A DNA stretch of 7,462 nucleotides from Armatimonadota bacterium (GCA_016210785.1 JACQTN010000311.1:1-7462); one strand, 5' to 3'. Numbered from the stretch's first letter, positions 1 through 5,336 are shown. Program-made: numbers and translations. Notes: generated by a model not told the origin, from the sequence alone.

Positions 1-401
1 GGTCTCGTCCAGATTAAAACCAGGAAGGTGCTGCGCCCACCCTCGCGCGTGCGCTAGTGTCTACTTGGGCCAGAAGGCGTCACAATGCCGCTGCCTCGCC
101 CACATCCGGCTTCGCACCGAGCGGCCTCGTGGATCCATCTATTGGCATCGCTCGTCTCTGACCTCCACTAACGTTCATCTTGGCACGCAGGCCAAGCGCA
201 GCACGCCGGTTTTGCGGCAAGAAGTCCCGCCCCAGGCGTGCGCGCGAGGCCGGCGCACCGGGATCACGCGCGCCACTCGCACGCGCGAGACCGACCTGCG
301 ACGCCCCGGTCCGGGCCGAGGATGGTCCCGCGACTCGGGTCTTCTACGGATGCAAAATCAAGCCTCCACCCGATGTGCCCCCCGGGGCTCGGGAGGATAT
401 G

Positions 402-440
402 CTGATCGTAATCTGACACATTTCGCACCCTCTTTACACG
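402..440 (+). promoter_or_regulatory. Candidate promoter/operator before oah
   Basis: An A+T-richer patch in G+C-rich DNA. CTGACA (413-418) resembles a -35 box, and a weak TACACG (435-440) lies 16 nt further. CTGAT-N4-ATCTG (402-415) is a loose dyad with distant likeness to an FNR site, too weak to call as one. The string TGACAC begins 79 nt before the oah ATG. A similar block, AATC(C)TGACAC followed by TTTC, lies at the same distance before the acetyltransferase gene. The function is inferred. Confidence 0.3.
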
Positions 441-479
441 GCGTGAGCGGCGCTTGACCCTGGAAGACCATCCGGCGAC

Positions 480-486
480 AGGGGGG
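480..486 (+). promoter_or_regulatory. Ribosome binding site deciding the oah start
   Basis: AGGGGGG ends six bases before the ATG at 493. This favours that start over the upstream in-frame TTG at 454, which has no comparable site. Another in-frame ATG at 499 is possible, but its spacing is poorer. Confidence 0.6.
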
Positions 487-492
487 ATTCCG

Positions 493-1455
493 ATGGAGAT
501 GCTCACGACCAGGCCCGCGTCAGCCTTCACGTTCCAGGACATCCTGTACGCCAAGGAAAACGGCGTCGCCCGCGTCACCTTCAACCGGCCTCACGCCTAC
601 AACGCCTACACGACCCACACGCTCGGCGAGCTGGCCGAGGCGTTCCGCGATGCCTCCTGGGACGACGGCGTGGCCGTCCTGGTCTTGACGGGCGCCGGGG
701 ACAGGGCGTTTTGCACCGGCGGCGACGTGAAAGAGTACGCCTCGGTCTACACCCGCCGGCCGCGCGACTACTGGAAGTACATGTCGCTGTTCGCCCAGGC
801 GCTGGACCTGCTGCGCAACCTGGGCAAGCCCGTCATCGCCCGGCTCAACGGCATCGTGGCCGGCGGCGGCAACGAGTTCAACATGGCGTGTGACCTGGCG
901 GTGGCCGCCGACCACGTCCAGATCCGCCAGGTGGGCACACGGGTGGGCAGTGTCGCCGCGGGCGGTGCCACCCAGTGGCTGCCCATCATCATCGGCGACC
1001 GGCGGGCGCGCGAGATGCTCTTCACCTGCGAGCCCATCACCGCGCAGAAGGCGCTGGAGTGGGGTCTGGTCAACCGGGTCGTCCCCGCGGCCGAACTCGA
1101 CCGCGCCACCGACGAGCTGTGCCAGACGTTGATCCAGAAGTTCCCCGAGTGCACCCGCTACACCAAGCAGCAGCTCAACTTCTGGAAGGACCTGGCCTGG
1201 CACGCCACGATCGGCCACGCCCGGGAGTGGCTTGCCCTCCACTTCGCCTGCTGGGAGCCCCTGGAAGGCATGACCGCGTTCACCGAAAAGCGCGATCCTG
1301 CCTGGCTGGAGCTGCGCCAGCGCGCGGCGGAGGGGCGGTCCAGCGAGATGCCCTGGGGTCCCTACGTGCGGACGTGCCCGGCCTGCGGCGCCCGCCACAT
1401 CCCCGAGGAGTTCGAGTTCTGCGGCAGGTGCGGTGCCGCGCTGAAAGGCGTTTGA
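493..1455 (+). CDS. oah: 6-oxocyclohex-1-ene-1-carbonyl-CoA hydrolase-like (Oah/BamA), with C-terminal zinc ribbon
   Basis: A 320-residue crotonase-fold protein. By family it should hydrate and open the ring of 6-oxocyclohex-1-ene-1-carbonyl-CoA to 3-hydroxypimelyl-CoA in the cytoplasm. Oah/BamA-like features: NAYTT (37-41), FCTGGDVKEYA (73-83), the oxyanion-hole motif AGGGNEF (123-129) with E128, QVGTRVGSVAAGGAT (146-160) where ordinary crotonases carry the second Glu, and FPEC (217-220). From memory, Oah proteins are about 375-380 residues with an insert after the VVP motif; this one lacks the insert. It adds C295-x2-C298-x11-C310-x2-C313, a zinc ribbon I do not know from this family. The neighbours dch, had and bcrC/B support the role. 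DHNA synthase (MenB) shares some motifs but fits the context poorly. The crotonase call is firm; the exact substrate is inferred. Confidence 0.78.
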   Translation: MEMLTTRPASAFTFQDILYAKENGVARVTFNRPHAYNAYTTHTLGELAEAFRDASWDDGVAVLVLTGAGDRAFCTGGDVKEYASVYTRRPRDYWKYMSLFAQALDLLRNLGKPVIARLNGIVAGGGNEFNMACDLAVAADHVQIRQVGTRVGSVAAGGATQWLPIIIGDRRAREMLFTCEPITAQKALEWGLVNRVVPAAELDRATDELCQTLIQKFPECTRYTKQQLNFWKDLAWHATIGHAREWLALHFACWEPLEGMTAFTEKRDPAWLELRQRAAEGRSSEMPWGPYVRTCPACGARHIPEEFEFCGRCGAALKGV

Positions 1456-1527
1456 TCGTGGCGTGGAGAGACGCCTGATCGCGGCGCTGAACGGCACCTG
1501 ATCGTGCATGGAACGGTACTGATCGTG
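1438..1527. repeat. Four-copy 23-bp tandem repeat spanning the oah stop codon
   Basis: Units at 1438-1460, 1461-1483, 1484-1506 and 1507-1527 (the last two bases shorter). Each ends in TGATCGTG or TGATCGCG, so this core recurs at 1453, 1476, 1499 and 1520. Units one and three match at 19 of 23 positions. The first core supplies the TGA stop of oah, so the array begins inside the gene and fills most of the oah-dch gap. Short inverted repeats lie between cores, such as GGCGT/ACGCC at 1461-1475, and GGCC-TAA-GGCC follows at 1527-1537. The 21-23-bp spacing puts the cores on about the same DNA face, so a protein-binding array is possible. Slippage-derived repeats are the simpler alternative. Confidence 0.8.
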
Positions 1528-1560
1528 GCCTAAGGCCGGTGCCCCGGAGGTGGTGCAGAG

Positions 1561-2340
1561 ATGGCGACGGCGCCTCCGTCCTATCAGCACATCCAGGCCG
1601 AGAGGCGGGACGGCGCGCTCTGGATCACCCTCAACCGTCCTCCCCTCAACATCCTGACCATCGCCATGCTGGACGAGCTCAACGGCGCGGTGGCCGGGGC
1701 TGCGGCGCCGGACGTCCGCGCCCTGGTGTTTGCCGCCACCGGCAAGGCATTCTCCGCGGGCGCGGATGTGAAGGAGCACGCTCCCGGCGTGGTGCGGGCC
1801 ATGCTGGCCAGCTTCCACCGGTTTTTCCGTACGCTCGCCCGCACCGCCGCGCCCACCGTGGCCGTGGTGCAGGGGCCCGCCCTGGGCGGGGGCTGCGAAC
1901 TCGCGATCTTCTGCGATCTGGTGATCGTCGCGCAGTCCGCCACCTTCGGCCAGCCCGAGATCAAGGTGGGCGCGTTTCCTCCCATCGCCGCCGTGTGCTT
2001 CCCCCACCTGATGGGCCTGAAGCCCGCCCTGGAACTGGTGCTGCTGGGCGAGACTGTCTCCGCGGAGCGGGCGCGCGAGCTGGGCCTGGTGACCCGCGTG
2101 GTCCCCGACCAGGCGCTGGCCGGCGAGGCCGCCGCGGTGGTGGGGCAGCTCGGGAAGTTGAGCGCGCCGGTGCTGCGCCTCGCCAAACGTGCCGTCTACG
2201 GCGCGTGGGTGGAGGGATTCGATCGCACGCTGGTGGAAGCGGAGCGCCTCTACCTGGACGACCTGATGGCGACCGAGGATGCCGGCGAAGGTGTGCAGGC
2301 GTTTCTGGAGCGGCGGGCGCCGAGGTGGCGCCACCGCTAG
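1561..2340 (+). CDS. dch: Cyclohexa-1,5-diene-1-carbonyl-CoA hydratase
   Basis: A 259-residue crotonase-family hydratase, matching the usual Dch length of about 258. It should add water to cyclohexa-1,5-diene-1-carbonyl-CoA, the product of benzoyl-CoA reductase, giving 6-hydroxycyclohex-1-ene-1-carbonyl-CoA in the cytoplasm. Visible features: LNRPPLNILTIAMLDELN (24-41), oxyanion-hole segments AFSAGADVKEH (63-73) and ALGGGCELA (107-115), the two crotonase glutamates E113 and E133 (in FGQPEI), and the Dch-like stretch VGAFPPIAAVCFPHLMGLK (136-154). The ATG at 1561 follows GGAGG (1546-1550) at a slightly long spacing of ten bases. It lies 105 nt after oah and probably shares its transcript. A plain enoyl-CoA hydratase is the alternative, but the NILTIAM and FPPIAA signatures and the neighbours argue for Dch. 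Confidence 0.87.
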   Translation: MATAPPSYQHIQAERRDGALWITLNRPPLNILTIAMLDELNGAVAGAAAPDVRALVFAATGKAFSAGADVKEHAPGVVRAMLASFHRFFRTLARTAAPTVAVVQGPALGGGCELAIFCDLVIVAQSATFGQPEIKVGAFPPIAAVCFPHLMGLKPALELVLLGETVSAERARELGLVTRVVPDQALAGEAAAVVGQLGKLSAPVLRLAKRAVYGAWVEGFDRTLVEAERLYLDDLMATEDAGEGVQAFLERRAPRWRHR

Positions 2341-2388
2341 GATACCTCTTACCCCTCTCCCGCCGGGGGCGCCGTGGGTGCCGTGAGT

Positions 2389-2467
2389 CCGGCGAGCGCG
2401 GTAGAATGGGGCGACTTGCGTGTACGTTGAACGTGCCGGTGAGCGCGGTAGAGTAGAGCATCTTGCG
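2389..2467. repeat. Pair of 32-bp imperfect direct repeats
   Basis: Copies at 2389-2420 and 2436-2467 agree at 26 of 32 positions. They share CCGG-N-GAGCGCGGTAGA and end in CTTGCG. The starts are 47 bp apart. Each copy contains a -10-like hexamer: TAGAAT at 2402-2407 and TAGAGT at 2449-2454. This could be a duplicated promoter or operator. Confidence 0.7.
2427..2454 (+). promoter_or_regulatory. Candidate sigma-70-type promoter in the dch-had gap
   Basis: TTGAAC (2427-2432) and TAGAGT (2449-2454), 16 nt apart, each match the consensus at four of six positions. Transcription would begin near 2461 and run through the fold-back region into had. The -10-like box lies in the second 32-bp repeat; the first copy has TAGAAT but no good -35 box. 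The evidence is weak and rests on sequence alone. Confidence 0.3.
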
Positions 2468-2474
2468 GGGAATG

Positions 2475-2486
2475 TGGCACGTGCCA
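2475..2486. promoter_or_regulatory. 12-bp perfect palindrome, possible operator
   Basis: TGGCACGTGCCA is a perfect palindrome about 20 bp after the candidate -10 box. Its core GGCACGTG recurs at 2566-2573, and the half ACGTGCC also occurs at 2431-2437, inside the candidate promoter. This suggests a repressor or activator site, but the binding protein is unknown. Confidence 0.35.
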
Positions 2487-2580
2487 GGGTAAGGGTGAGG
2501 GGGGAGTCCGGCTGGAGGTGGGGGCTTTCCCTGGACACACTGCTAGCGTTTGCGTGCGGAGGTTCGGCACGTGGCTGTAG

Positions 2581-2808
2581 GAGGCCGGAGCCCACATCGG
2601 GGCGGAGCGACTGCGGCCGAGCAGGGCACCCATCTTGGCGAGCCAGAGAAGAGCGAGCCCATATCTCCACCCCAGAAATTCCGACAGCGAATTTCCGGGG
2701 ACCCCGGAGGAGCGCGAAGCGCGAGTTTGGGCTCGCAACGGCAGAAAGCAAGCCATAGATGGGTCTGCGAGGCCGCCCCGGAGCGGAACCCGATGTGGGC
2801 GAGGCCTC
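2581..2808 (+). ncRNA. Candidate structured RNA or had leader (long fold-back)
   Basis: This region folds into one long interrupted stem. P1 is GAGGCC/GGCCTC (2581-2586 with 2803-2808). P2 is 12 perfect pairs, 2590-2601 with 2789-2800. P3 is GCGGCC/GGCCGC (2613-2618 with 2771-2776). A tandem G-A pair (2619-2620 with 2769-2770) leads to P4 GCAG/CTGC (2621-2624 with 2765-2768). P5 is ACCCATCT/AGATGGGT (2628-2635 with 2757-2764), continued by TGGC/GCCA (2636-2639 with 2752-2755) past bulged T2756. P6 is GCGAGCCC/GGGCTCGC (2653-2660 with 2729-2736). P7 pairs 2670-2681 with 2689-2700, one mismatch. Most unpaired stretches are purine-rich on the + strand (for example 2640-2652 and 2737-2751), as in real RNA transcribed rightward. 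I recognise no known family. A fold-back mobile remnant (MITE) is the main alternative. Confidence 0.6.
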
Positions 2809-2884
2809 ATCCCTGCGACGCTTTCCTTAGCAAGCAAGCGCTCGTGGTGGCCGGAAGAACGGGACGCAGCGGGAGGGAGACACC

Positions 2885-3916
2885 GTGCGAGCCGCCATCT
2901 TTGACGGGCCCGGCATGCCGCTGCGGTTGGACCAGGTCGAGACGCCGCGGGTGGGACCGCGCGACGTGCTGGTACGGGTGGCGGCCTGCGGCATCTGCCA
3001 TTCCGATCTCCACTACATCGACCACAACGTCCCCACGTTCAAAGCGCCGCCGCTGATCCTCGGCCACGAGACCTCGGGGATCGTGGAGGCCGCGGGGGAA
3101 GACGTGGAAGGGCTGCCGCCCGGGACTCGCGTTCTCCTCCCCGCCGTGCTCACATGCGGCGCGTGCGCCCAGTGCCGCCGGGGACGCGAGAACATCTGCG
3201 AGCGCATGGTGATGCTGGGCAACCACGTGGACGGCGCCTTCGCCGAATTCATCGCCGTGCCTGCCAAGGACGTCCTCCACCTGCCCGACGAGATCCCCCT
3301 GGCCGACGCCTGCGTCATCGCCGACGCCATCAGTACCCCGTACCACGCCGTGGTGCACCGCGGACGCGTCGCGCCGGGCGACCGGGTGGCCGTGTTCGGC
3401 TGCGGCGGCGTGGGGATCAACGCGGTGCAGGTGGCGGCGGCGGTGGGGGCCGTGGTCTACGCCGTGGACATCGCCGAGGAGAAGCTGGAGATGGCCCGGC
3501 GCCTGGGCGCGGCAGAAGTGATCCATGCCGTGGGATCGCAGCCGGTCTCCCGCATCCTCCGCAAGCTCACCGACGGCGGCGTGGACGTAGCCTTCGAGGC
3601 CATCGGCAAGCCGGAGACGATCGTGCAGGCCTTCGAGAGCGTTCGCCGCGGCGGGCGCCTGTGCGTCATCGGCTACAGCAGCCTGCCCTTCGAGGTGAAC
3701 GCGGCGCGCTTGATGTTCTACGAGATGGAGGTCGTCGGCTCGCTGGGCTGCCGGCCCGTGGACTATCCGCGGATCATCGACCTGGTGCGGCGGGGCAGGA
3801 TTCAACTGGCGCCGCTCATCTCCCACCGGATGCCGCTGCGGGAGATCAACGACGGCCTGGACCTGCTCAGGCGCGGGCAGGGCCTCCGCAATATCGTGCT
3901 ACCCGGCGAAGGTTAG
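2885..3916 (+). CDS. had: 6-hydroxycyclohex-1-ene-1-carbonyl-CoA dehydrogenase
   Basis: A 343-residue zinc-dependent medium-chain dehydrogenase. By context it oxidises 6-hydroxycyclohex-1-ene-1-carbonyl-CoA with NAD+ to the 6-oxo compound used by Oah. Catalytic-site residues are C35 (in CGICHSD), H61-E62 (GHE) and probably D147, which stands where horse liver ADH has its third Cys ligand. The structural zinc site is C91-x2-C94-x2-C97-x7-C105. The Rossmann loop is GCGGVG (172-177), and D195 at the end of the next strand favours NAD over NADP. The start is GTG, five bases after the purine-rich GGGAGGGAG (2871-2879). A 544-nt non-coding gap separates it from dch, so it may have its own promoter or leader. 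The sequence proves the MDR alcohol dehydrogenase family; the Had assignment rests on the pathway neighbours and overall likeness. Confidence 0.83.
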   Translation: MRAAIFDGPGMPLRLDQVETPRVGPRDVLVRVAACGICHSDLHYIDHNVPTFKAPPLILGHETSGIVEAAGEDVEGLPPGTRVLLPAVLTCGACAQCRRGRENICERMVMLGNHVDGAFAEFIAVPAKDVLHLPDEIPLADACVIADAISTPYHAVVHRGRVAPGDRVAVFGCGGVGINAVQVAAAVGAVVYAVDIAEEKLEMARRLGAAEVIHAVGSQPVSRILRKLTDGGVDVAFEAIGKPETIVQAFESVRRGGRLCVIGYSSLPFEVNAARLMFYEMEVVGSLGCRPVDYPRIIDLVRRGRIQLAPLISHRMPLREINDGLDLLRRGQGLRNIVLPGEG

Positions 3917-3996
3917 GTGCGCGTCTCGGAAATCCGCGTTACGTGTTTGGGCAGGACCGGTTGTGCCGAGTCCGAGCATCATCCGTATGTGGGATG

Positions 3997-4016
3997 CCCC
4001 ACAGTCGCGGGTGGGG
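3997..4016 (+). other. Hairpin after had
   Basis: CCCCAC (3997-4002) pairs perfectly with GTGGGG (4011-4016) across an eight-base loop. It is the first of three successive hairpins in the 201-nt had-regulator gap. A weaker stem CATCC/GGATG (3980-3984 with 3992-3996) lies just upstream. Confidence 0.45.
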
Positions 4017-4018
4017 GT

Positions 4019-4045
4019 CCGGGGGAGGCGAAGGGCCTCCCCCGG
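4019..4045 (+). terminator. Strong G+C hairpin, possible terminator of had
   Basis: CCGGGGGAGGC (4019-4029) and GCCTCCCCCGG (4035-4045) form 11 perfect pairs with a five-base loop GAAGG. No run of T follows, so it is not a classical intrinsic terminator. It could still stop or slow polymerase, or protect the 3' end of the had transcript. Confidence 0.4.
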
Positions 4046-4054
4046 TCGGACATC

Positions 4055-4095
4055 AGGTGGAGGGTGAAGTGGCGCAAAGCCACTTCACCCAACCT
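4055..4095. promoter_or_regulatory. 12-bp perfect inverted repeat just before the regulator gene
   Basis: GGGTGAAGTGGC (4062-4073) and GCCACTTCACCC (4079-4090) are perfect complements around the loop GCAAA. AGGT (4055-4058) and ACCT (4092-4095) extend the stem past a small internal loop. It ends about 22 bases before the regulator's ATG. It may be an autoregulatory operator in DNA, an RNA hairpin in the regulator's leader, or a second terminator-like stem. No poly-T follows. Confidence 0.55.
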
Positions 4096-4117
4096 TCCTG
4101 GCTAGGGGGAGAACCCG

Positions 4118-5260
4118 ATGGAGTTGAGCGCGACAGACCGGCCCATCCTGGTGGCCGACGGCGATGCGCGTAACCGCCGGCGAACTCGCCAGGCTCTGGA
4201 GGCGGCCGGGTTCGCCGTCATCGAGGCCGGCGATGGACCGCAGGCGCTGGACCTGGCACGCATCCGCATTCCCGCGCTGCTCATCCTCAGCACCAGCGTC
4301 GCCCGGCCGGGGGCGCTGGAGGTCTGCCGCCACATCCGCCGCGACTCCGACGTCCCGATCCTGATGCTGCTGGCACGGCGCGATGAAGTCACCACTCTGG
4401 TCGCCTTCGCCATGGGCGTGGACGACTGCGTGGCCCTGCCGGTCAGCCCTGCCGAGATTGTGGCGCGCAGCCGGGCGCTGCTGCGCCGCTCCGGCGGATC
4501 CACCGGCCCGCTGCCGGCGGTGCTCAGCCAGGGGCCGATCGTCATGGATCTCGACCGGCGGGAGGTGACGGTCCAGGGCAGACCGGTCGCGCTGACCCCG
4601 CTGGAGTTCCGCCTGCTCAAGGTCTTCATGCAGGCGCCCGGGCGGGCCTTCAGCCGCGAGCATCTGCTGGCGCTCATCCATGCCTTCGACGCGGACCTCC
4701 CCGCGGACCGCACCGTGGACAACCTGGTGGTGAGCCTCCGGCGCAAGCTCGGCGACCGGGCGGAGGCCTCGCGTGTCATCGTCGGGGTGCGCGGCGTCGG
4801 CTACAAGTTCATGGACCAGCGGAGCGTCGGCGTGCCGTCCCCGGGCGCCGACCATCCCCTGTGGCGGTGGATCGTGCAGGCCGCCCCGCTGCCGATCCTG
4901 GTGATCGACCGGGAGCGCACGGTCGTGCTGGCGAACCGCGCCGCCGAGCGCATCACCGGGTGGCCGGTGGAGCAGATCACGGGGCAGACCAAATGTCACA
5001 CCGTCATCGGCTGCCAGGCGCGGGACGGGTGTTCCCTGAAAGATGTCTGCGTGGGCGTGCGCGCCATGCAGGAAGGCGCGTCCAGCCTCAAGGTCCGCTA
5101 CCGGATCGACACGGGGGAGACGGTCAGCGCCACGTACGTGCCGCTCCCGCCGGACGTGGGGAGCGCCGCCTATTGCATGATCGTGCTGGACATGGGACCC
5201 GAAGGTGCGGCGTCGCGGGTGTCCACCGGCGACCCACTGGAATTTCAGACACAATCCTGA
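4118..5260 (+). CDS. Atypical OmpR/PhoB-family regulator: degenerate receiver, winged helix, C-terminal Cys-rich PAS
   Basis: A 380-residue DNA-binding regulator. Residues 9-124 are receiver-like, but the phosphoacceptor Asp is Ser (S58), the second acidic residue is Gly (G15; D14 remains), the conserved Thr is Leu (L85) and the conserved Lys is Leu (L107). Phosphorylation is therefore unlikely. Residues 138-232 form a normal OmpR/PhoB winged helix (LTPLEFRLL, RTVDNLVVSLRRKLG, RGVGYKF). Residues 246-360 are a PAS domain with C293, C299, C305 and C311, each separated by five residues. No kinase gene is adjacent in the window. ATG 4118 follows AGGGGGAGA (4104-4112). Its place between had and bcrC suggests it controls benzoyl-CoA genes. 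The PAS domain may sense redox state, oxygen, a metal centre or a ligand. The architecture is seen; the signal and targets are inferred. Confidence 0.85.
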   Translation: MELSATDRPILVADGDARNRRRTRQALEAAGFAVIEAGDGPQALDLARIRIPALLILSTSVARPGALEVCRHIRRDSDVPILMLLARRDEVTTLVAFAMGVDDCVALPVSPAEIVARSRALLRRSGGSTGPLPAVLSQGPIVMDLDRREVTVQGRPVALTPLEFRLLKVFMQAPGRAFSREHLLALIHAFDADLPADRTVDNLVVSLRRKLGDRAEASRVIVGVRGVGYKFMDQRSVGVPSPGADHPLWRWIVQAAPLPILVIDRERTVVLANRAAERITGWPVEQITGQTKCHTVIGCQARDGCSLKDVCVGVRAMQEGASSLKVRYRIDTGETVSATYVPLPPDVGSAAYCMIVLDMGPEGAASRVSTGDPLEFQTQS

Positions 5261-5286
5261 CACTTTTCCGATTCATTCTGTACGTC
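5254..5286 (+). promoter_or_regulatory. Candidate promoter element before the acetyltransferase gene
   Basis: An A+T-rich patch overlaps the regulator's stop codon. It contains AATCCTGACAC followed by TTTTC, then a pyrimidine-rich run and TACG. CTGACA (5257-5262) could be a -35 box, but no good -10 box follows. TGACAC begins 79 nt before the acetyltransferase ATG, the same distance as the similar block before oah. Confidence 0.3.
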
Positions 5287-5322
5287 GGTCTGCTAAGAAG
5301 GGTATGGGAAATGCCAGACCAG

Positions 5323-5332
5323 GGAGGAGGAG
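5323..5332 (+). promoter_or_regulatory. Ribosome binding site deciding the acetyltransferase start
   Basis: GGAGGAGGAG ends four bases before the ATG at 5337. The frame is open further upstream, with an ATG at 5304, but only 5337 has this strong site, and family likeness begins after it. Confidence 0.65.
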
Positions 5333-5336
5333 CTTC

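Larger units (their letters stand above)
1..492. other. Upstream stretch with no convincing gene
   Basis: I see no reliable gene here. The open frames are short or rich in Arg, Pro and Gly, as expected from chance frames in G+C-rich DNA, and none shows a recognisable domain. Small inverted repeats occur: GCACGCC at 201-207 with GGCGTGC at 235-241; CGCGAGACC at 284-292 with GGTCCCGCG at 324-332 (one mismatch), enclosing CCCGG-T-CCGGG at 305-315. These could be part of an oah leader or chance. The last 90 bases turn A+T-richer and hold the candidate promoter described separately. The end of an upstream gene cannot be recognised. Confidence 0.6.
2341..2580. other. Non-coding stretch between dch and the RNA candidate
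   Basis: No credible gene lies here. It holds two 32-bp imperfect direct repeats, a possible promoter, a 12-bp palindrome, and a small hairpin CGTGC/GCACG (2553-2557 with 2567-2571, nine-base loop). Open frames through it have no domain likeness. Together with 2581-2884 it makes a 544-nt gap, large for a cluster whose other gaps are mostly 60-200 nt. Confidence 0.6.

Noticed and set aside
402..415. FNR site CTGAT-N4-ATCTG before oah
   Set aside because: Only seven of ten conserved positions fit, and no FNR-like protein is in view; kept only as part of the weak promoter note.
65..457. 130-codon + strand frame upstream of oah
   Set aside because: Arg/Pro/Thr-rich, no domain and no ribosome site; it looks like a chance open frame.
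454..492. Upstream TTG start for oah
   Set aside because: No ribosome site precedes it and the added 13 residues have no family likeness; ATG 493 has AGGGGGG at good spacing.
493..1455. Naphthoate synthase (MenB) instead of Oah
   Set aside because: Some crotonase motifs are shared, but NAYTT, FCTGGDVKEYA and FPEC fit Oah, and the neighbours are benzoyl-CoA pathway genes, not menaquinone genes.
1438..1527. CRISPR array
   Set aside because: The 23-bp units are directly adjacent with no spacers, and no cas gene is present.
2475..2490. Sigma-54 promoter from TGGCACG (also at 181-187 and 413-425)
   Set aside because: No TTGC follows at the required spacing at any of these sites; at 2475 the string is better explained as a palindrome.
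520..2751. 743-codon open frame on the - strand across oah and dch
   Set aside because: It mirrors the genes on the + strand, a common effect of G+C-rich codon use. The product is rich in His, Gly, Arg and Gln with no domain, while both + strand proteins are clear enzymes.
2581..2884. T-box, cobalamin or other known riboswitch before had
   Set aside because: I could not find the conserved core sequences of these classes, for example the T-box GGTGGNACCGCG or the cobalamin GCCACTG box, so no known class is claimed.
2550..3056. 168-codon + strand frame across the dch-had gap into had
   Set aside because: It overlaps the fold-back region and runs out of frame into had, with no domain likeness.
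2807..3826. 339-codon - strand frame opposite had
   Set aside because: It is an antisense shadow of had; had has complete zinc and NAD motifs and the shadow has none.
4085..5263. 392-codon - strand frame opposite the regulator
   Set aside because: It is an antisense shadow with low-complexity His/Arg/Gly composition; the + strand frame has full winged-helix and PAS domains.
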